A DNA stretch of 64,000 nucleotides from NCBI GenBank assembly GCA_013314775.1, contig JABUFB010000020.1:1-64000 (forward strand). The letters run 5' to 3'. Below, piece after piece: positions 9,836 to 17,236 of the stretch (within the stretch, counting starts at the first letter, position 1; each line of letters opens with the position of its first letter). Position numbers and translations under genes: made by a program. The stretch comes from Armatimonadota bacterium. GTDB lineage: Bacteria; Armatimonadota; Zipacnadia; Zipacnadales; JABUFB01. The notes beneath the pieces are model-generated. The model saw nothing but the letters and a program-made list of their open reading frames with translations. It was not told the origin of the DNA and did no database searches.

Positions 9836-10924
9836 GTGTGGAATCCATTTGCACCACGCCATACGGTGACGGACGTCAGCCTCGACCATGTGCCCGTGAT
9901 GCAGCAGACGGAAGACGCTTTCACCACGCTGGCCCATGCGGTGGCAGCCCTGCTTCGGCTGTACGGCCGGCCGCGCTCCGTGGATGAAGCTGCGCTGCAC
10001 ACGGGTGACTGTTTCGCCATCGACCTGTCCACGGAATCGCCCGGTCTGGGCCTTACCGCTTCCTGCGAGTTACTGACCGAGGGCCTCCAGGACCTCGGAC
10101 TACTGGCGCGTCTTGCATGCCACAGCGCAGACCCGGACCAGTACACGAGGCTGTTCACTGTGGTGCGCGCCGGACTACGTAACTACCGGCCCACCCTGGC
10201 TTGCGGAGGCTGGCCCAATCCCAGCACTACGGGCAGACGAGGCTACTTCTGGGGGATCGTCCACGGGTTCGATCTCAACACAGCGGACTTTGTGGGCTCC
10301 ACGGTCCGCGACCCATTCCTGGACAAGCTGCTCGCAACGGACCTCGTCTGGCCCGTGCAGCCGGAAACAATCCGCGGCGCCTATCTTATCGAGGGCTGGC
10401 AGGAGCCGCCGCTAAAGCCCGGCAAGCTGATCCGGCGTGCATTAGCGCGAGGAGTGAGCCTTCTTGCCGGCGAGGGTGGGATCGGCGGCCTCGCCGCGTA
10501 TGCGCGCCTCCTGCGAGTACTGGCGAAGGAGGAGTTGGCCCCCGATAGCCCCCTGGCGTCTCGTTACCCATTCCCAATGATGGTAGCGGTGCGGACGCAG
10601 TTCGAGCAGATCGCCCGAAACCTGGACAACGCAAGCGCAGTTGTGCCCCGACGTCTGCGAGCGACCATGTCCACATGCCGTTCGCTGGCGCACGATGCGG
10701 CCAATCTCCTGCTGAATTCGGAACCGCCGCGCGTGTATGGGCGCAGGGCCCGAGGAGCGATCCGGGCAGGCAAGTGGCCGTGGGCGGAGGATGCGTGGCA
10801 GAAGCGTGTGGAGGAACTTGCCGACCCGAGTAGTGATGCGCGTGAAGCTGAAATAGAGCGCATCGAGACACTCAGGGACCTGCACGGACGGCTTACTGAG
10901 GCGCTTGACCTTCTCGTGTCATAG
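9836..10924 (+). CDS. Uncharacterised protein, possible BtrH/C39-like fold
   Basis: A 362-residue soluble protein with no signal peptide or transmembrane segment, starting at GTG. I cannot assign it securely. The N-terminal part (TLAHAVAALLRLYGRPRSV then GDCFAIDL) recalls the butirosin-BtrH / peptidase C39-like arrangement of a short helix, a Gly-Arg-x-x-Ser turn and a Gly-Asp segment. The position where C39 peptidases carry Cys is His/Ala here, so peptidase activity is unlikely. The C-terminal third is helical and Arg-rich. It stands alone, is convergent with the thioredoxin gene and shares a hairpin terminator with it. Confidence 0.7.
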   Translation: MWNPFAPRHTVTDVSLDHVPVMQQTEDAFTTLAHAVAALLRLYGRPRSVDEAALHTGDCFAIDLSTESPGLGLTASCELLTEGLQDLGLLARLACHSADPDQYTRLFTVVRAGLRNYRPTLACGGWPNPSTTGRRGYFWGIVHGFDLNTADFVGSTVRDPFLDKLLATDLVWPVQPETIRGAYLIEGWQEPPLKPGKLIRRALARGVSLLAGEGGIGGLAAYARLLRVLAKEELAPDSPLASRYPFPMMVAVRTQFEQIARNLDNASAVVPRRLRATMSTCRSLAHDAANLLLNSEPPRVYGRRARGAIRAGKWPWAEDAWQKRVEELADPSSDAREAEIERIETLRDLHGRLTEALDLLVS

Positions 10925-10940
10925 ACACGGAAAACGTCCC

Positions 10941-10968
10941 GGGCGGAGGCCCGAATAGACCTCCGCCC
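10941..10968. terminator. Bidirectional terminator hairpin
   Basis: A perfect 9-bp stem, GGGCGGAGG/CCTCCGCCC, with a 10-nt loop between two convergent genes. On the minus strand it is followed by GGGACGTTTTCC, a modest T-tract, so it best serves the thioredoxin lipoprotein gene. Confidence 0.6.
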
Positions 10969-10996
10969 TCGGAAGTCTCATTTCCCCGACAGGGCG

Positions 10997-11548
10997 CTAC
11001 TTCGACTTCGCTTCTTCCATCATTGTGATGAGTTCCTCGGGCGTCTTGAACCCCGTATCCTCGAGGACTACGCTCCCGTCGGCCTTCGCGAACACCACGT
11101 GGGGGATGAACTGAGTCCCGTACTTCTCGGGCACTTCCTGGTTCTCGTCCGAATTCACCTTGATGCACACGAAGTCCCGGGACGCGGCCACAATCTTGGG
11201 ATCGGGCCAGGTCTTCTCATCCATTTGACGGCAGGGCGGGCAGTAGTCACTATAGATGTCAATCAGGACCAGCTTGCCGGACTTATCGGCCTCGTCGAGA
11301 GCCGCTTGATAGTCACTCAGCCATTTCACTCCATCATCCGCGGAGTCGGTCTCAGCGGAGGCCTCGTCGGTTCCGCCGGCATCCGTCTCGGCCTCCTGCG
11401 CTTCCGGAACGGCTGCCTGTGCTTCGGGAGCAGTGGGTGGTGTGGGATCCGGGCTGCTCTCCGGAGCCTGTACAGGAGCTTTGCAGCCTGCAGCGATGAC
11501 AACAACCAGGATGGTCACTGCATACCGCCAGACGGTTGCGAACCTCAC
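10997..11548 (-). CDS. Thioredoxin-fold lipoprotein
   Basis: A 183-residue exported thioredoxin-like protein. A short lipoprotein signal ends in the lipobox VIAAGC (Cys22 to be lipidated). It is followed by a Pro/Glu/Ala-rich linker (about 23-72) and a thioredoxin domain with the active site YCPPC (Cys103, Cys106) and the cis-Pro motif FIPHVVF. It resembles DsbD-gamma or thiol:disulfide reductase domains acting at the outer face of the membrane. The GTG at 11548 is chosen because it gives the lipobox signal and has GAGGGAG upstream; longer in-frame starts add an implausible N-terminus. It is last in the gcvH-lipM-dehydrogenase run. The partner is unknown. Confidence 0.88.
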   Translation of the reverse strand: MRFATVWRYAVTILVVVIAAGCKAPVQAPESSPDPTPPTAPEAQAAVPEAQEAETDAGGTDEASAETDSADDGVKWLSDYQAALDEADKSGKLVLIDIYSDYCPPCRQMDEKTWPDPKIVAASRDFVCIKVNSDENQEVPEKYGTQFIPHVVFAKADGSVVLEDTGFKTPEELITMMEEAKSK

Positions 11549-11655
11549 GGAGGACCATCTCCCTCGCGCGGAAGCGCAGCCCGCGCTCAAAAGGTAACTA
11601 CAGAGACATAGCATGAATGCAATAACGCGGTCCGCGCGGAGAAATATCCCGCCCC

Positions 11656-12624
11656 TCAGTCCCATTCCAGCAAGACCCCGAGGCACTCGCCGGGGCTCTC
11701 ATAGAGCAAGTCGAAGGCGTCTTTGGCCCGCGCGGCGGGGAACCGGTGTGTGATCATTGTCTCTCCGGCGATCACACCGCGCGAAAGCAGTTCCAGAGAC
11801 TTGTCCGAGCACGTCGGCCGATGGGTACCGGCGCTGTTGGCGCCGATAACCCTGTGCCCCATGAGCAACGAGGCATCCAGCGGCAGGGGCTGATCCTGAT
11901 ACAGGCCGATGACCACAATCTGCCCGCCGTAGGCTACCATCTTCTGAAGTTGCGGGAACACTCGCGCCGCCCATTGCCCGCCGACGGCCTCATAGACAAC
12001 CCGCGCGCCCTTGCCGTCGGTAGCGTCCCGCACGGCGCTCACGGCATCTGTCATGGAGGCATCGATCACCAAGTCCACGCCAAGGTCTCGAGCGATGCGG
12101 CAACGCAGGGGGAGTGCATCCACGCCAATGATCTGGGCCGGCTTCCATTCCCGAACGATCTGCGCCATCACCATGCCGATGATCCCCTGCCCGACGATCA
12201 CCACTGTGTCCCCTTCGCGAATATCGCCGGCAATCGACCAGGACCAGCCGCTGGTGCCAAAAGGCCAGAATGTGCCGAGTTCCAGGGAGACATTGTCCGG
12301 CAGGCGAACAATCGACGGGTTATGTTGTTTGTCATGTTCAGGCGCGAGCACATACTCTGCATGGGGGCGCAGAGCAGCCACTCGGTCCCCTACGCGGAAC
12401 CCGGTTACATCAGCTCCCACCGCCTCAACGTAACCGGCGGCCGCGTAGCCCATCACGCCAGGATCCACGGCTTTCTCGGACAAGTACCTGCCGCCAAGTT
12501 CCGAGCCGCGACTGATGAGACTGCAACTGACCTTGACTAGCACATCGCCCGGGCCAACCTCCGGAATAGGGGCAGGCTCCAGAAAAACGTTGCCGACTCC
12601 TTCGCCCTTGGCAAGCCTGAGCAT
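11656..12624 (-). CDS. Medium-chain dehydrogenase/reductase (alcohol dehydrogenase-like)
   Basis: A 322-residue MDR-superfamily oxidoreductase. The N-terminal GroES-like domain holds PGDVLVKVSCSLISRGSE, and the Rossmann domain has the nucleotide-binding VIVGQGIIGMVMAQ followed by GVDALPLR, where Asp at the end of strand 2 suggests NAD preference. The catalytic-zinc pattern of classical members (Cys-Gly-x-Asp and Gly-His-Glu) is replaced by SLISRGSE and PHAEYV, and the four-Cys structural zinc loop is absent, as in several sugar or cyclitol dehydrogenase-like subfamilies. The start MLRLAKGEG matches family beginnings. It lies 40 nt downstream of lipM. The substrate is unknown. Confidence 0.85.
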   Translation of the reverse strand: MLRLAKGEGVGNVFLEPAPIPEVGPGDVLVKVSCSLISRGSELGGRYLSEKAVDPGVMGYAAAGYVEAVGADVTGFRVGDRVAALRPHAEYVLAPEHDKQHNPSIVRLPDNVSLELGTFWPFGTSGWSWSIAGDIREGDTVVIVGQGIIGMVMAQIVREWKPAQIIGVDALPLRCRIARDLGVDLVIDASMTDAVSAVRDATDGKGARVVYEAVGGQWAARVFPQLQKMVAYGGQIVVIGLYQDQPLPLDASLLMGHRVIGANSAGTHRPTCSDKSLELLSRGVIAGETMITHRFPAARAKDAFDLLYESPGECLGVLLEWD

Positions 12625-12664
12625 AGCGGGGCACCATCCTCTCAGCGAGGTTGAGGCCGTCCGG

Positions 12665-13501
12665 TCAGCGTCTTCCGCGAGTACGCGTCCAACTTTCCGC
12701 CCCGTACTTCGTCTCCACGAGTTCGGCCGCTCTTGCCCGTTCTTCATCAGTCAACGGCTGTTCCGCGATGAGCACCCCGAAGGCCTCGGCGAACCCGCTC
12801 ACCACGGCCCGCCCGAGTTCATCGAAGCTAACCCTCCTGCCAAGCACCTCCGCCACCGTAGCGGCGTGGCGAGACAGTCCGTTGGCATCGCCCACATCAC
12901 TGGGGCGCTTCCCGAGGATCTCCAGGTGCTCGGAGGCGGCCAAGGTGATCGGGATCGACCCATGCTGGAGGATCGCCCCGGAACGCCGCATCTGGGCGCT
13001 GCCCACGATCTTGCGACCGGCGACTTCCATATCCCCGCCCAGCGAGCTTGCAAAACAGATGGCTGGCAGGTCGACGGGCTTGCGCGAGGAATCCCTGCGG
13101 CCGGCCGGAATGCCCGCACTCACTCCCAGCAAGGCGAGCCCGGCTTCGATGCCCCGGGAGATCTCCCGGTATGACGCCACCACCGAGTCACCGCAGGCAA
13201 GCTGGTCGACGCGGATGCAGACGCTGTAGGTGACTTCGTCGCGGTGGATGATAGCGCGTCCACCGGTTGGCCGGCGTACCAAGCCGTATCCGCGTCGCTG
13301 GACTGCTTCCAGGTCCACGCCCTGCTCCAGGTCCTGCGCGAAACCAATCGAAACGCCCGGCGGATCCCAGCCGTATATGCGCAGCGTGGGCGGCGCGCTG
13401 CCACCCGCTACCTGTTCGAAGAGCGTCTCGTCCACGGCCATATTCACATCAGCCGGGGCGAAGCCGCTCCACACCAGTCGCCAGACCTCGGCGTCACTCA
13501 T
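12665..13501 (-). CDS. lipM: Octanoyltransferase LipM (lipoate-protein ligase A family)
   Basis: A 278-residue member of the BPL/LplA family, at LipM length. LipM moves octanoyl from octanoyl-ACP to the lipoyl lysine of GcvH. Visible features are the substrate loop RRPTGGRAIIH (76-86), the conserved Cys in AICF (Cys149, where LipM uses a cysteine thioester intermediate) and GRKIVGSAQ with Lys164. Presence of that Cys and the lack of the extra C-terminal ligase domain favour LipM over LplA. gcvH, its natural acceptor, lies 95 nt upstream on the same strand, strongly supporting the assignment. The Shine-Dalgarno is weak (AAAGGG next to ATG). Confidence 0.87.
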   Translation of the reverse strand: MSDAEVWRLVWSGFAPADVNMAVDETLFEQVAGGSAPPTLRIYGWDPPGVSIGFAQDLEQGVDLEAVQRRGYGLVRRPTGGRAIIHRDEVTYSVCIRVDQLACGDSVVASYREISRGIEAGLALLGVSAGIPAGRRDSSRKPVDLPAICFASSLGGDMEVAGRKIVGSAQMRRSGAILQHGSIPITLAASEHLEILGKRPSDVGDANGLSRHAATVAEVLGRRVSFDELGRAVVSGFAEAFGVLIAEQPLTDEERARAAELVETKYGAESWTRTRGRR

Positions 13502-13529
13502 CCCTTTACCGTCCGTGCGGCAGGAAGAA

Positions 13530-13558
13530 GCCCGGGATCCGTGTCAGCGATCCCGGGC
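13530..13558 (-). terminator. Strong hairpin between gcvH and lipM
   Basis: A perfect 10-bp stem, GCCCGGGATC/GATCCCGGGC, with a 9-nt loop in the 94-nt gap between gcvH and lipM. The following sequence on the minus strand is TTCTTCCTG, only moderately T-rich. It may attenuate readthrough into lipM or protect the gcvH mRNA end. Confidence 0.55.
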
Positions 13559-13595
13559 GGTAAATGCGGAGCCCCTGTCTGTGGCGTGCGGCCGT

Positions 13596-14039
13596 CTACT
13601 CGTCGTCCTCTTCGAAGAACAGGTCGTCCTCTTCGTCCTCTTCATCGTCCTCGTCCGCACTCTCTTCCGCCACGTGCTTCTTGTATTCTTCGTAGGTCAT
13701 GAGCTTGTCCAGGTCCTCGCCCTCGGCAGGCTTGACCGCGATCAGCCAGCCCTCGCCGTAGCAGTCGTCATTGACAAGCTCGGGCATGTCCGCGAGTTCC
13801 TCATTGACGCGCGTGATCGTGCCCGAGATCGGCGCGATGAGGTCCTCGACGGCTTTCGCGGACTCGATGCTGCCGAACACTTCCTCTTTCTCCACTTCGG
13901 CCCCAGCCTCGGGAAGCTCGACGAAGATGATGCTTCCAAGCTGGTCCTGCGCATACTGCGTGATCCCCACGAGTACTTCCTTACCTTCGTCGCGTACCCA
14001 GGTGTGGCTCTCGTCAAAACGCAGTTCCGACATGTCCAT
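13596..14039 (-). CDS. gcvH: Glycine cleavage system H protein
   Basis: A 147-residue lipoyl carrier of the glycine cleavage system. It shuttles the aminomethyl intermediate between P, T and L proteins, and in many bacteria it is also the entry point for lipoate assembly. The biotinyl/lipoyl fold is complete: SHTWVRDEGKEVLVGIT at the N-terminus and the lipoylation site FGSIESAKAVEDL with Lys62. It exceeds the usual length (about 125-130) by a strongly acidic tail of some 25 residues, mostly Asp/Glu. AAGGAGG precedes the ATG. No gcvP, gcvT or lpd lies nearby; lipM is next downstream. Confidence 0.96.
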   Translation of the reverse strand: MDMSELRFDESHTWVRDEGKEVLVGITQYAQDQLGSIIFVELPEAGAEVEKEEVFGSIESAKAVEDLIAPISGTITRVNEELADMPELVNDDCYGEGWLIAVKPAEGEDLDKLMTYEEYKKHVAEESADEDDEEDEEDDLFFEEDDE

Positions 14040-14207
14040 ACGGGAGGACCTCCTTCGACCGGTTCTTCCCTTGTGGTGCGTAAGCTATTCACCGCATTCC
14101 CGGTCCCCAGAGGCCCCGGGTCAGCGCGTATGAGTGTAATACTTCACGCAACCGGGAGGCAAGGGGGTTTTTGCGGTCCTGGCCTGAAAGAAGCCGGGCG
14201 CGAGGAA

Positions 14208-14236
14208 TTGCGTCGTCCACGGGAATCCAGTATCCT
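14208..14236 (+). promoter_or_regulatory. Possible sigma-70 promoter for the methyltransferase gene
   Basis: TTGCGT (14208-14213) and TATCCT (14231-14236) are 17 nt apart, and the ATG is 42 nt downstream. Both boxes are imperfect. Confidence 0.35.
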
Positions 14237-14278
14237 CACGATGTCCATTCAACACCACGGTCAGGGATTGGGTAGTTC

Positions 14279-15343
14279 ATGGCCGATCAGGCGAAACGCA
14301 AGCTCAAACGTTCTCGGCTAAAGCGCGCCGAAAACGAGGCGGCTGCCAGTCTGGTTCAGTTGCTGCGCCCCACGCCAGATGCGCCGGCGATTCGACGATA
14401 TGTGCCCCGGACGGACCTCGATCACGGCGAACTGCTGGCCCGACTCGGCGCTCTGGACTGGCGAGACCTGGCGCCGGACGCATCCCCCGTCGGCGTCGGG
14501 GACATTGCCGACAGGATCATCTGCGGCGACAGCGTGCTGTGTCTGCGTCGCCTTCCCGAGGCCTGCATCGCCTGTGTGGTGACCAGCCCGCCATACTGGA
14601 ACGTGGTGGATTACGGCGTGGAGGGGCAGATCGGCCCGGGCACCTACGAGGCATACATCGAGGATCTACTGGAAGTCTGGCGCGAGTGCGAAAGGGTGTT
14701 GGTCCCCAACGGCAAACTGTGCATCAATGCACCGATCATACCCGTCCCCAAGGCGGTCATGCCCCACCAGCACACCCGGCACCTCAAGAACCTGAGTAAT
14801 GACATCGAGGTCAGCATTTTGCAGAACCTCACCCTGCAGCGCTATAGCCTTTATATCTGGCAGAAACAAACCACTGAGAAGATGTTCGGCAGCTACCCGT
14901 ACCCTCCGAACCTGCTTGAGCAGAACACCGTGGAGTTCATCAACGTGTTTGTCAAACCGGGTACCCCGCGCAAGATGTCTCCCGAGGTCAAGGCTGCCAG
15001 CAGACTGACGGAGAGCGAATGGATGAACCTCACGCGTCAGGTCTGGCACCTTTATCCGGCTGACGTGAAGCGCGAGGGGCACCCAGCGCCCTTCCCGGAG
15101 GACTTGCCCAACCGCCTCATTGCCATGTACACTTTCGCCCGTTGCGAGGACGCGGGAGTGCAATTTCCGGGCGACCTGGTTCTTGATCCCTTCTGCGGCA
15201 CCGGCGCTACATGCGCGGCAGCCCGGAAGCTGGGCCGGCGGTTCGTCGGCATCGACCTGGCGCCGGATTTCGCGGTAGCCGCCGCCGAGCGCTGCTCCCG
15301 TGCCTCCTTCGACGGAAAGATCGCCCTGTCGCGAGGCAAATGA
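14279..15343 (+). CDS. Orphan site-specific DNA methyltransferase (TSPPY type)
   Basis: A 354-residue amino-methyltransferase of the D12/N4-N6 superfamily, with motif order IV before I (beta class). Catalytic motif IV is TSPPYWN (102-108), and the AdoMet-binding motif I is DPFCGTGATC (303-312), followed by GRRFVGIDL. TSPPY is most often seen in N4-cytosine and some N6-adenine enzymes, so the methylated base is not certain. The first 70 residues are a basic extension not needed for catalysis. No restriction endonuclease is adjacent. The next gene starts 14 nt after the stop. A DUF6079 ATPase lies 3 kb downstream on the same strand. Confidence 0.9.
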   Translation: MADQAKRKLKRSRLKRAENEAAASLVQLLRPTPDAPAIRRYVPRTDLDHGELLARLGALDWRDLAPDASPVGVGDIADRIICGDSVLCLRRLPEACIACVVTSPPYWNVVDYGVEGQIGPGTYEAYIEDLLEVWRECERVLVPNGKLCINAPIIPVPKAVMPHQHTRHLKNLSNDIEVSILQNLTLQRYSLYIWQKQTTEKMFGSYPYPPNLLEQNTVEFINVFVKPGTPRKMSPEVKAASRLTESEWMNLTRQVWHLYPADVKREGHPAPFPEDLPNRLIAMYTFARCEDAGVQFPGDLVLDPFCGTGATCAAARKLGRRFVGIDLAPDFAVAAAERCSRASFDGKIALSRGK

Positions 15344-15357
15344 AAGCAGGTCACGTG

Positions 15358-16140
15358 ATGTCGAGACCGATCCTTTGGCTTGTCGTGGTATTGCTGTGCG
15401 GCTCGGTGCCGGCGCAGACCGCAACCAAGCCTGCCGCAAAGCCCGGCGGGCAAGCCACCAACGGGAAGGCCGCCACGGGCAAGCCTGAGAAGCCCGAACC
15501 TCCCCCGCCTCCACCCAAAGTGAGCCCGGAGGCGATCCGTGATTTCGTGCGCCTGCGAGCGGAGCGGCGCTATGAGGCCCTGCTGGCGACGGCGAAAGCC
15601 ATGACCGTTGCCGCACCCACCGACCCTGTGGGCTGGGGATACCTGGGTGAAGCGCAGATGCGCGTGGGTGACTGGCAGCAAGCAGCGCAGGCACTGCGGA
15701 TGGCCGTGACACTGAAGAGCAAGAACCCCGCGGATCGGGTGAATCTGGCGACCGCGCTGGTGCAGGTGGGCATCAATCGCCTGCGGCTGGGGTATGTCGC
15801 CACCGAAGTGCAGACGCTGTGGCGTGAAGCTCTGACGCTGGACCCGGAGAACCCGTGGCCTTATGTGTGTCTGGGCGACCTGGCGCTGAGCCAGGGGGAC
15901 GCCAGACAGGCGGAACGTGATTACCTGCGTGCGGTTCGGATCGACCCAACCTGCTTCGCGGCATATGCGGGGCTCGCCCGGGCGTATGATCTGCTCGGGC
16001 AGGCTGCATCCGCACAAGTGTGCCGGCAGACTGCGGAGTTGCTGTCACCGCCGGCGCGGCCGGTTGGCGCAGCGCTCTCCGCTGTTCCGGGAGACCCTCA
16101 ATCCCCGGCCACGCCGGCCGTGGAGCCGGCCTCCCCCTGA
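15358..16140 (+). CDS. Exported tetratricopeptide-repeat protein
   Basis: About 260 residues: a signal peptide (MSRPILWLVVVLLCGSVPAQ), a low-complexity Ala/Lys/Gly/Pro linker with a poly-Pro run, then helical TPR units covering about residues 70-235 (GWGYLGEAQMRVGDWQQAAQ and PWPYVCLGDLALSQGDARQA are clear repeats) and a Pro-rich tail. TPRs are protein-interaction scaffolds; the partner is unknown. The ATG at 15358 has AGCAGG at 7-nt spacing. An in-frame ATG at 15340 overlaps the methyltransferase stop as ATGA, so translational coupling is possible whichever start is used. Confidence 0.82.
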   Translation: MSRPILWLVVVLLCGSVPAQTATKPAAKPGGQATNGKAATGKPEKPEPPPPPPKVSPEAIRDFVRLRAERRYEALLATAKAMTVAAPTDPVGWGYLGEAQMRVGDWQQAAQALRMAVTLKSKNPADRVNLATALVQVGINRLRLGYVATEVQTLWREALTLDPENPWPYVCLGDLALSQGDARQAERDYLRAVRIDPTCFAAYAGLARAYDLLGQAASAQVCRQTAELLSPPARPVGAALSAVPGDPQSPATPAVEPASP

Positions 16141-16142
16141 CG

Positions 16143-16172
16143 GTGACACGGCACGCGCAAACCTGCTATACT
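16143..16172 (+). promoter_or_regulatory. Putative sigma-70 promoter upstream of folE2
   Basis: GTGACA (16143-16148) and TATACT (16167-16172) with 18-nt spacing, directly after the TPR gene. It would drive the short reading frame at 16212, folE2 and the genes behind it. The same GTGACA-N18-TATA(A/C)T layout recurs at 50173-50202. Confidence 0.55.
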
Positions 16173-16211
16173 CAGGATGTGCGCCATCCACAACCCGGTA
16201 TCCTCTTTCTC

Positions 16212-16421
16212 ATGCCTGCAGCCGCCAAAATCTGCCGCGCCCAAGCCATATCCCTGATCTTTCTGGTCGGGGCGAGTTACACCTGCCATGCCCAGCCTTG
16301 CTCTGACCCGCCGCAGGTTCCCCTGGGCATGGTCGGCGACAGCAGCAGCTGGGCTGGCGAGGGCCATCATTGGCGCCGTCTGGTCCTGGAGCGCCTGCCA
16401 CGTCTGGTGGTGAGACCATGA
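16212..16421 (+). CDS. Possible short leader protein coupled to folE2
   Basis: A 69-codon frame beginning about 40 nt downstream of the promoter at 16143. Its start MPAAAKICRAQAISLIFLVG looks like a weak signal peptide, and its stop overlaps the folE2 start codon as ATGA. There is no convincing Shine-Dalgarno and no recognised family, and the C-terminal half (Trp/Arg/Leu-rich) looks like untranslated GC-rich sequence. It may be a translated leader or chance. Confidence 0.3.
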   Translation: MPAAAKICRAQAISLIFLVGASYTCHAQPCSDPPQVPLGMVGDSSSWAGEGHHWRRLVLERLPRLVVRP

Positions 16422-17236
16422 GCGGCAGCAGCTTCTCACCCAAGCCGCCAAACATGCCAGACGTTGCTTCGCTGGGGGACAGCCGGGGAATAACTATCCA
16501 GCGTGTAGGCATACGCGACCTGCACCTTCCGGTAATGGTGCTGGAGAAATCCGGGCGTCTCGCGCGGCTGCTGGGCATCTATGACGCCAGCGTTGAGCTT
16601 CCCAAGACGGAGCGCGGGACCCACATGAGCCGCCTGGTGGAAGTCCTGGCCCGCTGGAGCCGCAAGCGGGTCTCCCAGCTCGAGATGGAGCAGATGGTGC
16701 GCGAGCTTGCCCAGACCGCCGGTGCGCGAGCCGCCAGCCTCACCCTGGCATTCAAGTACTTCCTCGAAAAAACCGCCCCAGCCAGCGGTATCAAGACACA
16801 CCTGGACTACGACTGCCGATTCGAAGCCGCTCTGGACGGAGACGCGTACCGCTTCACGCTGGTCACCACGGCACCAATCATCACCCTCTGCCCCTGCTCG
16901 CGGGAGATATCCGAACGTGGGGCACACAGCCAGCGCGCACTTCTGACGGTGCATGTCCGCACTGCGCCAGGGGTCTTCCTGTGGCTGGAGGACCTCATCC
17001 CGCTCTTGGAGAAGCAGGGCAGTTGCGACATCCATCCCGTACTCAAGCGCAGTGATGAGAAGGTCGTGACTGAAGCGAGCTACGACAACCCGAAGTTTGT
17101 GGAGGATGTTGTACGCGACACGATCATTGCAGTACGCCAGGTTCCCGGGGTCGAGTGGCTGCGGGCGGAATGCGAATCCATGGAATCGATCCACAACCAC
17201 CTGGCCTATGCCATGGCGGAGAGTGAGGCCCGCTAA
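16418..17236 (+). CDS. folE2: GTP cyclohydrolase FolE2 (type IB)
   Basis: A 272-residue GTP cyclohydrolase I of the FolE2/MptA type, converting GTP to 7,8-dihydroneopterin triphosphate, the first step to folate and to queuosine-type 7-deazaguanines. Diagnostic segments are LPKTERGTHMSR (61-72), the catalytic-cysteine loop LCPCSREIS (157-165), GAHSQR and the late ESIHNH. FolE2 can use metals other than zinc, and in several bacteria it is the zinc-limitation isozyme; no Zur-like operator is evident here. The ATG overlaps the preceding short frame, and the stop TAATG overlaps the next gene by one base, so it is translationally coupled downstream. No other folate or queuosine gene is in the window. 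Confidence 0.93.
   Translation: MSGSSFSPKPPNMPDVASLGDSRGITIQRVGIRDLHLPVMVLEKSGRLARLLGIYDASVELPKTERGTHMSRLVEVLARWSRKRVSQLEMEQMVRELAQTAGARAASLTLAFKYFLEKTAPASGIKTHLDYDCRFEAALDGDAYRFTLVTTAPIITLCPCSREISERGAHSQRALLTVHVRTAPGVFLWLEDLIPLLEKQGSCDIHPVLKRSDEKVVTEASYDNPKFVEDVVRDTIIAVRQVPGVEWLRAECESMESIHNHLAYAMAESEAR

Noticed and set aside
14666-15712. Minus-strand frame of 348 codons opposite the methyltransferase
   Set aside because: The opposite strand encodes clear TSPPY and DPFCGTG motifs; the antisense frame has no recognisable features.
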